Source: Rhizobium sp. 11515TR (GTDB lineage: Bacteria; Pseudomonadota; Alphaproteobacteria; Rhizobiales; Rhizobiaceae). From it: a stretch of DNA of 64,000 nucleotides. The notes beneath the pieces are model-generated. The model saw only the letters and a program-made list of their open reading frames with translations. It did not search any database and was not told the DNA's origin. The translations under genes were made by a program, and so were the position numbers. Positions 1-10,100 of the stretch are shown one piece after another (position 1 is the first letter of the stretch; each line of letters opens with the position of its first letter). The stretch is from assembly GCF_002277895.1 (NCBI RefSeq), contig NZ_CP022998.1, forward strand, positions 2,027,501 through 2,091,500, in the 5' to 3' direction.

Positions 1-1024
1 TCATCGCCTGACGCACATAGTGGTCGAAAATCAAATCCTCTTCGAGCATGAGCTCGGCAATATGCAATGAACGCAACCTTGTCGCAACGTCTTCAAGGGT
101 GCTGTGTCTGGGTGGCAACGGAAAATCGTCAACCGAAATCCCGATGAGCTCGCTGAGCGCCTGTTGAAAATAAAGACTGTCCGTATCGAAACCGACAATT
201 GCAAAGCGCGAGAGAAGATCGATCGCGCTGGCGACATCGGCGCGTGTCACGGTCTGTTCCGGAATGGTTGTGGCCAATTGCCGGGTGACCGGAGATACCA
301 GAACGTTTCTGACACTCTGAGGGGCCTTCTTCAAGGCCGTCTTGAGAGAGGCTTCGTTTTCGAGGCTTACCTCGGCAAAATGCTCCGCAGCAGGCGCCAG
401 GATGATCTTGTCGCGATCGCCGAAGAAGGAAATCTGAGTTTTCGCCATCCGTTTCAGTAGGAATATCCGCAGAGCAAGTTCGTAATAGGGATCGGTAAGC
501 AGAACGATGGCCTTGAATCCCTTGTCAAGGAATTCTTCATAATTGCGCATCAACAGCCGGCCGCTAAGATAGATCGACTGGATGGCGTTCAGATGAAAGG
601 CCTGAAGGGTCGTTTCGTGACCGAAGCGCTCGACGGATGAAAGCTCGTATTGAAAGTTGCGGCCGCAATAATAGTCGAATTTGACCATTGGCAGCAGCTG
701 TGTCTCAAGCCTTACAATCTTTAATGGAATCGTGTTCGATACTTGCGGTCGCCGATAGATCAACAATCCGGATTTGGCGTCATGGATCATCAGCGACGTA
801 CGTTCCATGAGGTCAGGTATGATTGTTGTGTCGAGTCTGAATCCGACATAGCCATCTTCGTGCCGCCCCGAGTCGATGACCGCCTGTTTGAGCTGGTCGC
901 ATGGCAGGATCATCAGATCGCCATCGGCGTCGGAGATTCTGATTTGCGGTTTGTCGGAAAAGCCATCGGGGATCAGATAGCCCTCGATGACATTGCCATG
1001 ATCATATTCGAGATTAAAAAGCAC
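1..1024 (-). CDS. Unrecognised protein, 3' end cut by the window edge
   Basis: An open minus-strand frame of at least 341 codons runs off the left edge without a stop. A GTG start at 1024-1022 is chosen because an in-frame TAG lies seven codons upstream and GGAG sits 7 bases before the GTG. The first ~95 residues (VLFNLEYDHGNVIEGYLIPD...) look like a beta-rich domain. A middle part ends with LLTDPYYELALRIF. Near the visible end, RFAIVGFDTDSLYFQQAL faintly resembles the C-terminal part of small sulfotransferases, but no N-terminal PAPS-binding loop is seen. It lies codirectional with the methyltransferase at 1165-2001, beside the rkp capsule genes, so a role in surface polysaccharide modification is possible but only inferred. 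Confidence 0.7.
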   Translation of the reverse strand, partial: MLFNLEYDHGNVIEGYLIPDGFSDKPQIRISDADGDLMILPCDQLKQAVIDSGRHEDGYVGFRLDTTIIPDLMERTSLMIHDAKSGLLIYRRPQVSNTIPLKIVRLETQLLPMVKFDYYCGRNFQYELSSVERFGHETTLQAFHLNAIQSIYLSGRLLMRNYEEFLDKGFKAIVLLTDPYYELALRIFLLKRMAKTQISFFGDRDKIILAPAAEHFAEVSLENEASLKTALKKAPQSVRNVLVSPVTRQLATTIPEQTVTRADVASAIDLLSRFAIVGFDTDSLYFQQALSELIGISVDDFPLPPRHSTLEDVATRLRSLHIAELMLEEDLIFDHYVRQAM

Positions 1025-1164
1025 GGAGTTGCTCCGGCGCTTCTACCAGATCGGCACAGCGCCGAAATGGGTGATGGAGTGACGTCATTACGCCCTGCAT
1101 AGCATCATATCTATCAAGATGCCTATCGATATCGCAGATGTCGGGCCTTGGCATTCGAACCTCG

Positions 1165-2001
1165 TCAGGCCTCGTTGGGCGCTTTTCGTGCCAGTAGCGA
1201 GAAGCTGGGGCCGCCTGGATGGCTTAGATTTTCATCCCGGATGACAACGTCATTGAAGCCGAATGTACGCAGCAGCATCAAGATGTCATCCCTGTGCATC
1301 CAAAAGTGCCGGTCCTTCATGCCACCGCAGAAAGATGCATTGGCATTGGCATGGTGATAGCTACGCTCGTAGTAACGCACCGCAATGCCATCTATCAGCT
1401 TCGTCTCTACCTTGCCGGTGAAAGGCAGCCAACGCACGTCGCCTTCGGGCATTGCGTCCTCAAGGACGAAGTGCGTCCAGATGAAAACCGTATGGGACCG
1501 CTTTGCGAGCAAGCGAAGAAACTCGCCGGGGTCGGCCATATGATAGAGAACCCCCGATGCAAGCGTTAAGTCGTAGATTTCTTCGCCTTCCGTCAGCCAC
1601 GCCTGGATGTCGCCGAGCATGAAAGAGGCGGCGTCGATGTTCAGAATCTGTTTGGTAACCAGACATCTTAGAAAACAGAGACGGTTTGCTTCGATCGCAT
1701 CGATCCGCGCCGGGCGATGGCAATTCAGCATATGGGTATGCATCCCCTCGAGCGGCCCGACTTCGAGAACGGTCCTGCCTTCTATCGATCCGAATGTGCG
1801 CAATGCCCAATCGATGCGGTCATCGGCATAAAGGGGCAGGTTGCCGGCGTTAAGACCGAATTCCGGCGGGAACGCACAGTTCCATCCTTGAAGCGCATCG
1901 ATGGCATTTTGGTGCGCTGGCCTGCCTTGCTCGTACTGATCGAATATCTCCAGAGGACTTTTCGATGCTTTCTTCTGGGAGCGCTTTGAAAAACCAAGCA
2001 T
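1165..2001 (-). CDS. Class I SAM-dependent methyltransferase
   Basis: 278 residues. The Rossmann methyltransferase core starts with motif I VLEVGPLEG (about residues 78-86), followed by an acidic residue at the end of strand 2 (Glu104 in DAIEAN). A post-motif stretch LASGVLYHMADPGEF (about 148-161) is typical of methyltransferases related to the Methyltransf_9/CmoB group. Motif I has Pro-Leu-Glu in place of the usual Gly-Cys-Gly, so it is an atypical member. The ATG start is preceded by GAAGG about 10 bases upstream. The substrate is unknown. Its position next to rkpU and the left-edge gene suggests methylation of a surface glycan or lipid, which is inference only. Confidence 0.85.
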   Translation of the reverse strand: MLGFSKRSQKKASKSPLEIFDQYEQGRPAHQNAIDALQGWNCAFPPEFGLNAGNLPLYADDRIDWALRTFGSIEGRTVLEVGPLEGMHTHMLNCHRPARIDAIEANRLCFLRCLVTKQILNIDAASFMLGDIQAWLTEGEEIYDLTLASGVLYHMADPGEFLRLLAKRSHTVFIWTHFVLEDAMPEGDVRWLPFTGKVETKLIDGIAVRYYERSYHHANANASFCGGMKDRHFWMHRDDILMLLRTFGFNDVVIRDENLSHPGGPSFSLLARKAPNEA

Positions 2002-2639
2002 TAATACATAACCTTCATTTCAATCGGCATCCCGCCGATCCGGAGACGTTCTCGCTTTGGCGTATCACAGCCTCCAAAACCGCTTTTTGCCTCGCAGCAA
2101 GTTGGCGGAATTTATAAGTGCCGGTGGACAATCGAGGATTGCCGAGGCTGATTCGAGGAGCCATTGATGCTATCTCGCTGGAGGCAGAAATTCGGCAAGT
2201 ACCGATTGTTGTGGTCCGTCATCTCTGCATGGGTTGCGGGTCAGGACTCAACTCTTTTACAGGCAATCGCAATATTATGAAAAGCGGCAAAAGTGCGATT
2301 CTGTGGAACTTTATGTCGCCGATCGGGCGATTTTTTACTATTGCCGTTACTTAACGGTTCCTTTCTATTTTTCAGAAAATTTTAATTTTAAATCCCAAAT
2401 AATACTCGTGCAAATTGCTTTAACTGCCTTTGCCCCTTATAAATCCAATTTGATCGGGCGCTTCTTTAAACCCGGGTGTGTTCAGATGATCGCACCTGAT
2501 ATTTTTGATTGTATTCCCGGCGTTTGGGCTTGTTGACGCGCGCCCGTTATGCTTTTCAAGGCGTCGATAGATTTGATGCATTCTATGTCGATGTATGCCA
2601 TCAGGTAATCACGGCAGCTAATTGGTTTGAGGGTTTCAA
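2002..2639. other. Intergenic region between the methyltransferase and rkpU
   Basis: About 640 bases separate two divergently transcribed genes. No convincing gene is visible; the short open frames have no family resemblance and no good ribosome site. The stretch about 2340-2460 is clearly AT-rich against a roughly 60% GC background, with runs of T and A. It should hold the promoters of both flanking genes, but I cannot identify -35/-10 boxes with confidence. Confidence 0.5.
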
Positions 2640-3818
2640 TTGTTTCGTATTGGCGCCGTACTTTGTTGCGTGGTTCTGGCGGGATGTAATTCCGTTTCGA
2701 GCGAAGGTCCGCTGGCTGGCGCTATTGTAAAAGATGCCGGTCAATCCAGTGTCGAATTGGGTCGCAGGAATGCCGCAGTTTTCGACATTGTCGACATCGA
2801 CAGCCGCAGTGCGCGCCTGGTTTCCGACTATGTTTCCTCCACGCTCAATCGTCGTTTTGGCATGGGCGGTGGCGTCGGTCCGGTCGTCATCGGTGTCGGC
2901 GACGCATTGAAGGTCACGATTTTCGAAGCTGGCGCCGATGGCCTGTTCTCGACGGCGCAATCGAAGCAGGTATCGCTCGATATCGTCGTGCAGCCGGACG
3001 GCACGGCGGCAATCCCTTATGCCGGCTCGGTTCGATTCGCCGGCAAGACGCTTGATCAGGCTCGCAAGGCGATCCTGGCGGCTTTGGCAACCAAGGCCGT
3101 CGAACCGGATGTCATCGTGACGAGCATGGGCACGCCGTCGCGCACCGTTACGGTTTCGGGCGCCGTTGGCCGTCCTTCTATGGTTCCGCTCGATCTGACC
3201 AGAGAAAAGATCACCGAAGTCATCGCCAAGGCCGGTGGACCCTCGACGCAACCCTATGAAACCTATGTTACGCTGGTTCGGGGCAGTAGAACCGGAACGG
3301 TTCTGCTGAAGTCGATCATCGAGCATCCTTCGGAAGATATCTATGTACAGCCGGGCGACCAGATTTTCCTCGTCCGCGATCCGCGAACCTTCACCCTGCT
3401 CGGTTCTGTTCGTGGAGACGGCCGTATCGAGTTCGGAGCGAACGATCTGAATCTGCTTGAGGCCGTTGCCCTCGGTCATGGCGCGATCGACGATTCTAGC
3501 AATGCCAAGGGCTTCTTCCTGTTCCGCTACGAAGAGCCTGAAATCGCGAAGATTCTGCTCGGCCCCGCCCGTTTCCAGGACCTGCTGCGCAAGGGAATGG
3601 TGCCGGATGCCAAGGGACGCTATCCAATCGTTTATCGGTTCGATATGTCCAATCCCGACAGCCTGATCGTAGGACAGACTTTCCCCGTCAAGAGCCGCGA
3701 CGTTATCTACGTGTCGCGCCATCCTTCCGTCGACATCAGGAAGTTCTTGAATCTTATCGGTACGCCGCTAGGTATCGCGTCCCAGGGAGCAGCAACAGCA
3801 GTGAATCTGGGACAGTAA
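2640..3818 (+). CDS. rkpU: Capsular polysaccharide export outer-membrane lipoprotein RkpU
   Basis: 392 residues. A TTG start is chosen because GAGGG lies 6 bases upstream and it begins a classical lipoprotein signal peptide: basic MFRIG, a hydrophobic core, then lipobox LAGC with the acylated Cys16. A Poly_export (Wza/KpsD-type) domain follows from about residue 85 (VGDALKVTIFEAG...), then SLBB-like beta-grasp segments around residues 170-330 (TVTVSGAVGRPS, TLLGSVRGDGRI). The family forms the outer-membrane channel or gate for capsule and exopolysaccharide export. It precedes rkpA by 343 bases, as in the Sinorhizobium rkp-1 region, which is the basis for the symbol. The family call is firm; the exact name is less so. 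Confidence 0.8.
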   Translation: MFRIGAVLCCVVLAGCNSVSSEGPLAGAIVKDAGQSSVELGRRNAAVFDIVDIDSRSARLVSDYVSSTLNRRFGMGGGVGPVVIGVGDALKVTIFEAGADGLFSTAQSKQVSLDIVVQPDGTAAIPYAGSVRFAGKTLDQARKAILAALATKAVEPDVIVTSMGTPSRTVTVSGAVGRPSMVPLDLTREKITEVIAKAGGPSTQPYETYVTLVRGSRTGTVLLKSIIEHPSEDIYVQPGDQIFLVRDPRTFTLLGSVRGDGRIEFGANDLNLLEAVALGHGAIDDSSNAKGFFLFRYEEPEIAKILLGPARFQDLLRKGMVPDAKGRYPIVYRFDMSNPDSLIVGQTFPVKSRDVIYVSRHPSVDIRKFLNLIGTPLGIASQGAATAVNLGQ

Positions 3819-3828
3819 TCCTGGAAAA

Positions 3829-3981
3829 ATGAAGGAGCAGCGGTTCCATCCGGTCTACCTGCGCTCCTATTCGTCGGCGGATGCCGACATCTGTATGATT
3901 GTGACGGATCGTGCCTTGTCGGCAACGGAAATTCATCGCGAACTGACTTGTCGAAAACACGGCAATCGGCGCAAGCAATAG
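3829..3981 (+). CDS. Possible 50-residue small protein between rkpU and rkpA
   Basis: An ATG ten bases after the rkpU stop opens a 50-codon frame ending at TAG 3979-3981. The product is basic and polar (it ends RKHGNRRKQ) with no signal peptide, membrane segment or recognised domain. GGA lies 6 bases upstream, a weak ribosome site. It could be translated as the second gene of an rkpU transcript, or be chance. Confidence 0.25.
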   Translation: MKEQRFHPVYLRSYSSADADICMIVTDRALSATEIHRELTCRKHGNRRKQ

Positions 3982-4161
3982 CTGCGATCTTCGACTTGGA
4001 ATTGAAGGGTGTAAGAGATCGCATATTGCATCGGTTGTTGCGCTGCCGCATATTGGTTGCACACGCATTTTTTTGTCGATAACAACCACAGATAATAACG
4101 TGTGCAGTTGATATTGAATTTGGCCGGTTTGGTGCCCTTCTTCGAGTATTGCTGAGAGAAC
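3982..4161. other. rkpA upstream region
   Basis: 180 bases without a plausible gene. The stretch is AT-richer than the surrounding genes and holds a sigma70-like element at 4057-4085. With the low-confidence frame 3829-3981 it makes a 343-base gap between rkpU and rkpA. Confidence 0.5.
4057..4085 (+). promoter_or_regulatory. Candidate promoter of rkpAGHIJ
   Basis: TTGCAC (4057-4062) and TAACAA (4080-4085) are separated by 17 bases including a T run. The start of transcription would fall about 70 bases before the rkpA ATG. This is a match to the general sigma70 pattern only. Confidence 0.35.
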
Positions 4162-7100
4162 ATGACAGTTGAAATTATCGGACGCGCAAGCGTCGCCCCA
4201 GGGGCGAGTTCGATTGAAGAACTGCAGCTTGTCCTCAAGGAGGGGCGCTGTACCGTAAGCCGCATACCAGAGGAGCGCTGGGATCTCGCGCGCTTTTGGC
4301 ATCCGGCTGTTGGTATTCAGGGGAAGACTTACAGTTTTGCAGCCGGCGTTTTCGATAATGTCTACGCCTTCGATCCCGCGGTTTTCGGCCTTTCCCAGCG
4401 CGAAGCGATGCAGATGGATCCGCAGCAGCGCATCCTTCTGAATATAGTCTGGCGCGCTTTGGAAGATGCAAACTTGCCGATCGATGGATTCGAGGGGCAG
4501 CGCGTCGGTGTCTATGTCGGGGCATCCTCCCTTGAATATGGCAATCTGACGCTGGAAGACCCCGCTTCGGGCAGCCCGTATTTCATGACGGGCAACACGC
4601 TTTCCATCGTTTCCAACCGTATCTCCCACATATTCGGATTGCGCGGACCGAGCATGACGATCGACACGGCCTGTTCGTCGTCGCTGGTCGCGCTCGATCA
4701 GGCGGTGAAGGCGTTGGAGAACGGCGAGATCGATACGGCGATCGTCGGCGGCATCAATATCCTGCTCAACCCCATGTCCTTCGTGGGCTTCGCCCAGGCG
4801 CGCATGCTATCGCCGGAAGGGCTCTGCCGCGCCTATGACGACAACGGCCGCGGTTACGTTCGCGCAGAAGGTGGTGCGGCGATCGTATTGCGCCGGACGG
4901 ACGTTGCACTGCGCGAGAAGGACCGCAGCTATGCCAGGATCCATGCCGTAGGCGTCAATTCTTCGGGACGCACCAACGGCATTTCCATGCCGTCCCGCGA
5001 GGCGCAGGCTGCTTTGCTTCAGTCGATCTATGAAGGCCGCAATATCGATGTCAATCGCATCGCCTTCATCGAGGGGCATGGAACGGGGACGAAGGTCGGC
5101 GACCCCGCCGAAATATGGGCGATCGGTGAAGTCATAGGCCGCAATCGGCGGGCGCCTGTGCCGATCGGCTCGATCAAGACGAATATAGGCCATACCGAAC
5201 CGGCATCCGGCCTTTTCGGGCTGCTAAAGGCCGTCATTGCGCTTGAGAATAATTTCCTTCCGGCTTCACTGCATTTCGATCACCCCAATGAGTCTATCGA
5301 TTTCGAGGGACTGAACGTTCGGGTCAACACATCAACGATCGAGCTTCTTCCGGCCAAGCAGGCACGCTTTGCCGGGATCAATTCCTTCGGCTTCGGCGGA
5401 ACGAATGCTCACGTCGTCATCAGCGATCCCGATCCGATTGCGCCGCCGGAGCCGCCAATCCGGGGCGATGGGATCGTTTTTGCCGTCAGCGCTCATACGG
5501 CGTCCGCTCTTTCGACACTGCTCGAAGACTACAGGACCCGTCTTGAAACTGCCGAGCCCAAGGAGGCTCGTCAGATCGTTGCTTCCGCTGCCGCCAATCG
5601 GGAACCCATGCGCCATCGTTTTGCTGCCCGTGCGAAGGACGGCGCGGCTGTGCTTGCCGCCATCGATGCGCATCTCGCAGGCAAAAATTCGGTCGGCGAG
5701 GCAGGCGAAGCTCCGGCGCAGGCCGCCAAGATCGCCTTCGTCTTTTCCGGCAACGGCTCGCAATGGGCGGGAATGGGTGTCGGCGCCTATCAGGAAAATC
5801 GCCATTTCCGGCAATGCTTCCAATCCTTCAGCGCACTTTTCGAATATTATCTCGGCGAGAAGCTGACCGATGTACTCGTCGCTTCCGATCTTGCAGCACG
5901 CCTGGCCGATACCAAGATCGCGCAGCCGCTATTGTTCGCAATCCAGGCTTCTCTTTCGGATTGTCTATGGTCCATGGGGGTCAAGCCCGATGCGGTCTTC
6001 GGCCATTCGGTCGGCGAAATCGCAGCCGCTTATGCCGCCAAGGCGCTGACGGCTGCCGAAGCGGTTGCCATCGTCGCCAAACGCTCGCTGCATCAGGATC
6101 TCCTCGCTGGTGAGGGCAGGATGGCCGCCGTGGTGCTTGGCGAGGATGCCGCGCTAGCCTTTGCGAAATCCAGGGGTCTCGACAATATATGTATCGCGGC
6201 GATCAACGCGCCGAATTCGGTAACGATCTCCGGTCCTGCCGATGAGATAGAGGCCTACAGGGACGCTGCGCGCAAATCCCAGATCGTCGCGCATGTTCTC
6301 GATATCAATTATCCGTTCCATCATCCGATTATCGACCGCGCCAAAGAGGCCTTTTTCGCGGACCTGCCCGATCTCGCACCGGATAGCGGCACGGGGATCT
6401 TCATTTCGACGGTAACAGGTGAATTGCGCGACGGGCGCCTGCTGGATACACAGTATTGGTGGCGCAATGTTCGCGATCCCGTGCTCTTCAAGGCTGGTTG
6501 TCAGGCAGCGATGGCGATGGGATGCAACCTCTTCATCGAGATTTCGCCGCGCCCGATCCTGTCGAACTATGTGGCGGAGATCGCCAAACAGGCATCGGTT
6601 CAGCTCATTGCGATACCGACCTTGCTACGGGAGGCGCCTGTTGCCGATCATGATCCCGTTTCGCAATCATTTGCGCGGGCAGTCGCCAATGGAGCGCCTG
6701 CGCTGCGTGCCCGCGGCAGCGCCACCCGCAACGCCTTCGTCAAACTGCCGTCTCTGCCTTTCGAGCCAGTGGAGCTTCGCACCCCTCCGACGACGGATGA
6801 GATCGATATCTTCGGTCGGGATCGCAAGAGCCCATATACGCTGCTCGGTTGGCGCGCCGATCTCAATGGTTCGAATTGGAAGAACCATCTCGACGCCCGT
6901 CTCTTCCCCGATCTTGCGGAACATGTGGTCGACGGCAAGGCAATCATGCCGGGCAGTGGCTTCGTCGAGATCGTGGTAACGGCGGCGCAACGCTATTACG
7001 GGACAGATGCGGTTGAAATCGGCAATCTCGAAATCATCCGGCCGCTCGAATTGTCCCAGGATCGAATGGTCGAGCTGTCGACGATTCTGTCGCCTGAGAC

Positions 7101-10100
7101 CGGAGATATCGAGATCCGGTCGCGCGAACGCCTAAGCCATGACGAATGGACGGTTCACGTAGTTGGACGTTGCCGCAAGCCGCTGGCGGGCGAGGGGGAC
7201 GGCCAGATCTTCGAGCGATCGGGCAAAGAGCGCAAATCGACGTTGACCTCCGATGTGACCTACGAAACGGCGGAACGTTTCGGATTGCATTATGGCCCGC
7301 ATTTCCAGCTTCTGTCGAAAGCCGTGGCCTTTGGTCATCATGCGATCGAAGTGGATCTGAAGCTGGCTGCCCCGCCGTCTCATCCCTTCGCCAGCTATAA
7401 TCTCAACCCGATGTCGGTCGATGCGGCGTTTCACGGCCTCGTAGCATTGTTTGATCAATTCTCCGGCGACGAAACCGGTGCTCCCTATATTCCCGTTCAT
7501 TTCGGCACAGTGAGAGCTTTCGGCAAGGGAAGACCGATCGTCAAAGCCGTTATCGACATCGAGCGGTTTAGCGCGAATTCAATCAAGGCCCGTTTCACTC
7601 TGTTCGATGCAGACGGCAGGCCGGTCGTCGTTCTTGACGATTGCCGTTTCCGCCGCACGCAGCTGCGTCGCAGGGCAACGCTCGATTCCGTCGCCTTTCA
7701 TTATGAGGGCGTGCCTTCGGCTCATTTCGCCGGCGGAGACAGACCTAGCGCCGGTACACGGTGGATTTCATCGCATGGCGCCTCCGATGGGAACCATGCA
7801 CTCAACAATGCAAGTCTTCTTCTTGACGCCGCGATCTATCGGGCCTGCCATGATATCGCGCTGAAGGTTGCGGACCGCAACGGCACTGTCGCATTCTCCG
7901 GCCTTCCCGGTGATCCCGAGTTCAGGTCTTTCCTCGTCAATTGCCTTTACATTTTGGAGGACGCCGGCATCGCGGAGACGGGGGACGGCAGGTGGCATGT
8001 ACCCCTGGAGCCGACGCTGCCGCCGGTGGCGGAGCTGGTGCAGGAAATCTATCGCGAGGACGCCGGGCGGGTGGCCGAGAGTGTCCTCGTTGGCGACGCC
8101 TATCGCGAGACGCTCGAGCATCTGGCGATGATACGCCCGCATGTGCTGGAGCGTGAGCCTGCGGCCCAGGGTGCAAATATGCCCGGTGGGGCGACGCTGG
8201 AGCATGTGCTTGTCCATTCTCCCTTGAGCCAGAGACGGCTTTCGATGCTGGCAGAGGCATTGGCGTCTTCCATCGAGGCCAACGACGGGGCGATCGGGCA
8301 CGTTCTTGAGGTCGGCTCGGTATCGGTTGCTTTCAGTCGAAAGCTGGCAACGATCGTCGCGGCAGCAGGTGCGCGTCTCATGATCGCTGAGCCACGCGAG
8401 CAAGCCCGCCGAGCATTGGAGATCGCCTTCGAGCGTGATGTGCATGTTATTGTGGCCGATCCGGCCAAGCTAAGCGATCGCCATGTCGTCGACATCGTGG
8501 TCGCCTCCGGCGATCAGAGCCAGCATCTGATGCGCCACAATGACGAGATCAAGCGGATGGTCCGGTCGGTCGCCGCCAGCGGCGCGCAGTTGCTGCTCGC
8601 CGATCGCGCGCCGAGCGCCTTCAATGATTTCGTCTTCGGCCTTTCCGCAGGCTGGTTTGCCGATAGCCAGTCGCCCGAATTTCCGGTCGGACGGCTCGGT
8701 ACACCCCAGCAGATTGCCGATCTCCTCGGAACTCTGGGCTTTGCCAAGCCTCTGATCCATGAAAAGACCTTCTCCGAAGGCGCGCTGATTACGGTGTCGG
8801 CCGTCTCCGAGCGGCAGCCGGCAGAGGATATTGTCGTGGAAGCCGTCGATCCGATCCTGATCTTGTCGGAGCAGGGCAGGAAAGGTCTCGGCAAGCTAGG
8901 CAGGAATATAACGGTCATCGATCTCGACGCATCGTCTCCGGATATTGTCGACGCTCTCGACGCTCTCGATGCCATTGGCCCGGCTACGCGCCGCGTCGTT
9001 TATCTTGCGGATATGAAGCGTGGCGATGCAGCGGAACTCTCGTTGTTACGTCTCGCCGCCTTCACGCAATTGGCGAACCTGCTGTCTCAGCACGCCGATG
9101 GAACACGGCCTCGACTCGTCATCGTGGCGCCCGGCGGCTCTCCGCTGTCGGCTAGCTCTATCGATGGTGCCAATGCCGGCCTGTGGGCTTTCGGACGCGT
9201 CCTTCAGAATGAATACGATGCCTTTGACGTGCACCTGCTGGATGCCGATATGTCTGGCAGTCGAGTGCTATCGGTGATCGATACCCTGATGGTCGCGGAA
9301 ACGGACAATAGGGAATGGTTGCTGGATCGCGTGACCGGAAGAGTCCGGGAAATCCGGGCTGTGGCTGGTCCCTTCGATGCCCTCGAAGCGAGCGGCAGTG
9401 ATTTCACGGCAGCAACGATCCGCCAGCATGTGAGCGGGCGTCTGGATAGCGTAGCCTGGGAGGAGACGAGCCTTCCCGCGCCCGACCAAGGCGAGGTTGT
9501 TGTCTCCGTCAAAGCCACCGGCCTCAATTTCCGGGATGTCATGTGGGCTATGGGCGTTCTGCCCGAAGAAGCATTGGAAGACGGCTTTGCCGGTGCCACC
9601 ATTGGCATGGAATTCGCTGGGCGAATTCTTGCCGTTGGCGATGCCGTCGACGATCTTAAGCCGGGTGACAAGGTGATGGGGATCGGGCCTGCTGCGTTCT
9701 CGACCCATGTGCGTGTTCGCCGCGATGGCGTGATAAAGCTGCCAGAGCAGATGGAAACCGTTGCCGCCGCCACCGTGCCGGTGGCCTTTTTGACCGCCTA
9801 TTATGCGATGGTCGAGCTCGGGCGCATTCAGCCTGGCGAGACCATTCTGATTCATGGAGCTGCCGGCGGCGTCGGTCTGGCGGCGCTCCAGATCGCAAAG
9901 CATAAGGGTGCCAAGGTGATCGCCACCGCCGGCACGGTCGAGAAGCGCGGCTTCCTCGAAATGCTCGGCGCCGATCACGTGCTTGATTCCCGCTCTCTAG
10001 ATTTCGTTTCCGGCGTGCGGCGGCTTACGGGCGGCGAGGGTGTCGATCTTGTTCTTAATTCGCTCTTTTCGGAAGCGATGGAGCGAAGCATCGAGCTGGT

